A stretch of 64,000 nt of DNA. Source: Sphaerolaimus hirsutus. Lineage: Eukaryota; Nematoda; Chromadorea; Monhysterida; Sphaerolaimidae. Made by a program: the position numbers and the translations under genes. Where the stretch lies: positions 9,796,001 through 9,860,000 of the forward strand of contig OZ038454.1 in NCBI GenBank assembly GCA_964036195.1, read 5' to 3'. Numbering within the stretch: position 1 is the first letter of the stretch; every line of letters starts with the position of its first letter. Below are positions 61,480 to 64,000 of the stretch, in pieces. The notes below the pieces were generated by a model that had not been told where the DNA came from, did not search any database, and saw only the letters and a program-made list of their open reading frames with translations.

Positions 61480-64000
61480 GTTCGAGCCCTTCGGAAAATT
61501 GACGCTTCCGTTTTTCAAATTGAACGTTTTTAAAAATAATGATCGCAGTCGGTCGACACGGATGTGCAGCATCATGTCCTAGATTCTTCAAACGCCAATG
61601 GGAACGGCGCTGTGCAAAAACAACAGGCGCCCAAACTTTAGTGGCTCCTTTGGCTGCGGCTAGAAATTTTTTATAACGTTTCATCACAATTGAGTGGTGT
61701 TGTACAGGTTTGCTCATTCTGTCCTTTCTGCTGATTCACTGGTCTTACAGTGGCTTTTTGTAGGTGGCGTTTGGCGTGACATTGGGCTCACACACTAGTT
61801 GACATCGCAAATTCGTGTTAACTGAATGTAAACTAGATAAGACAAAACACTAATTTTGAAGACATACACTTACCTGAAATAATGAAACAATCAACTGAAA
61901 CAATATGTTCTATCACAAAACAAAGTTAAAATCACAATATAACTAAAATTTAGTTGACACGAATTTTGATGTCAACTAGTGTGTGTGGGCCCTATATGCC
62001 TTGATGTGGCGTCGTCGTGACAGGAAATATCAACGTTAGGCGTTGAAATGAGTGTCAAATCACACCAGTCGCCATCCACTTGTTTTTCCTTGTTACAATC
62101 TTCCCACTCTACTACAGCACAAAGATGGTGGCATTGATTTCATTCTTTCCATATTTACTGGTATTTTTTTTAATTCGAATGTTTAAAAAAGTGTTAATTC
62201 TCAGTATAGAAACTAAAGTAAAAGTTAGGTTTCGTTTTTTTTTGTTTCTTCTGTGTCATTTTTGTGTACAAAATTTGTAGAGTCATTTTCGCTGTGACGC
62301 CCATGTTTTTCTTCAGGGAGTTTGGCTTAGTGATGTGCAGGAATTTCGTTCAGCCACACCCCTTTTGGATGCGTCTATTTATATTTGGAATAATGTTCCT
62401 TGTCGTGGTAATCAGAGTGTAAAAGCCACTAAGTGGATGTGCACTTTTCTAATAACGTGTAGTATCATGTAACGCTGCATTTCGATTAAATATCTGCCAA
62501 ATGTGGCACGGGCGCACAGGGCAACTCCGCAACGGGCAACCACAGCTATTTTTGTACGTCTGGCATCTGTCACACTAAGATGAATGTGTACCAAAAAATT
62601 TAGGCAAACGTTTGCTCAGATGCATTGGACCAAACTCACAATATCATAATGATTGCATGAGCACACCTGCCTTATCTGACATGATCCTATTTTATCCACA
62701 TCAAATGTGTCGCACTCAATTCCTGCTCTTCGTGCATTCCCTTGCATTAACTGCCTTATAACTTTGCCCTACTAACTACTCGGTTGCCCTATGCGGGGTT
62801 GCCCCACACCATGCAGCCCCAAATGTTGGGAAGTGTTTACAAGCCGAGATGTTACACATTTTAGGGATGTTTGGCCGTAATTACGTCATTGACGATTATC
62901 GAACAGATAAAAACCTTTGCATTTAAATGCTTACTCAGCTAAAATCATGATTGTCTCGGTTTTAAGGTGAATGTAAGAAACGTATTTTAAATAATTCAAT
63001 TAATCCTGTGCATTTGTTGACAGTTATTGGCTTGGCGCACTTGTATGAACAATGGTGTATTAATTTAATTAGTTACTTGTAAACAACCGATTTTAGGTTT
63101 TGTCACCATTCGTTCTACACGGGCATTATGTAAATATTTAGGGAACTAAACACTTTCATTGTGGGTTCAGGAACGGCTTCCAAAAACTCGCACCGTTGGA
63201 CACGTGTGATTGTTGTAGAAATGGTTGCCCTAGTTAAAAAATATTTAGAGGTACAAAGTAACTGGTAGGAAGGTAGGGTTGTTAAAATAAAAATTTTCAA
63301 GCTGCCCCCGATCTTTAAAATTAAAATTCATATTTTTCCCCGTAAGCACCTTGGAGGGTATATAGATTAAGAAAATATAGACATAGAAAATTAAATTTAT
63401 TAAGTGATAGACATTGTACTGTCATTCATGTCTATGTATTATGAAAGTAATGTTACCGCAAATCCTCGAATAAGATCCCCCCCTCGAATAACTCCCCCCC
63501 TTGAATAAGTCCCCCCTGCTGGCTGGGTGAGGAAAAAATAACTCCCCCCCTTGAATAACTCCCCCCTAGGGTTGGCCGATGTTTTTTTTTAAACGTTTTT
63601 TATTAAAAAAAAACGTTTTTTTTTTAAAAAAAACACGACGTCCGAAATGTTTTTTTTTAAAAAAAAACATCAACCGAAATTTTTAGTACTAAGCACTAGG
63701 TATTTTGCAAAATTTTTGCGCGCAAGCGCGCAATTTCAGACACAAATTGACATTGGTGGTTGTTTTAATTGGTTTTGTGGCATTTTTAGTATCAAAGTAT
63801 CCATTTCTATGTGCTACCATGGGTTAATAAGCCGTCATATGTTGCTGTAGTATATAATATTGAGGTAATGTGCTTCCATGTACCTCCACAGTGTGTAACT
63901 TCACTCCCAAAGTAACAACCTCGTTTTATAACCTTGTTTGATCACTATTCCGTGCCAAACTTTACCTGAAGTCACGAACATTCGACTATAAGGCGATATA
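61480..64000. other. No gene seen downstream of LETM1
   Basis: AT-rich. Contains a small inverted-repeat element near 61790-61992, a D-type remnant at about 63454-63565 and an F/J-like TTTTTTAAACGTTTTTT stretch at about 63570-63672 followed by a GCGCGCAAGCGCGC palindrome. ORFs here are short and unconvincing. Confidence 0.5.

Overview
The window is animal nuclear DNA: two conserved metazoan genes with many short GT-AG exons sit in AT-rich sequence dominated by non-autonomous transposons. The lineage cannot be named from the sequence; an intron-rich, transposon-rich invertebrate is the safest reading. All exon models below were built by eye from splice sites, reading-phase continuity and recalled family landmarks; no alignment or database search was run.

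Layout. (1) 1.2-9.8 kb, minus strand: a complete alpha-type nicotinic acetylcholine receptor subunit in 13 coding exons (about 750 aa). The Cys-loop, vicinal Cys pair, TM1-TM3, amphipathic MA helix and TM4 are all readable, and all exon phases join. Its introns hold several transposons. (2) 9.8-46 kb: no complete gene. It is a mosaic of nested miniature transposons, a broken Bel/Pao retrotransposon pol fragment at 39.4-40.8 kb, a decayed mariner-like transposase end at 25.8-26.0 kb, and a few orphan exon-like ORFs. The best orphan is a two-exon C-terminus on the minus strand at 29.28-29.69 kb whose first exon is duplicated at 31.0 kb. (3) 46.3-61.2 kb, plus strand: a complete LETM1 (mitochondrial inner-membrane ion-exchange protein) gene in 16 coding exons (about 836 aa), with introns swollen by further transposons. 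(4) 61.2-64 kb: no gene seen.

The most striking observation is a short-hairpin transposon family (called B here) with asymmetric ends and 3-bp CNG target duplications. In two independent places (nAChR intron 10 and the orphan gene at 29.3-29.6 kb) a GT-AG intron equals exactly one B copy plus one CAG target duplication, so splicing would restore the uninterrupted exon. This is the behaviour expected of an introner, a transposon that creates introns. A second theme is a set of families with 8-bp target duplications and YARNG-type termini, hence hAT-like, whose interiors are made of different short tandem repeats. At least 20 copies have matching or near-matching 8-bp flanks that can be read directly. 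Several families share an internal GCGCGCAAGCGCGC palindrome.
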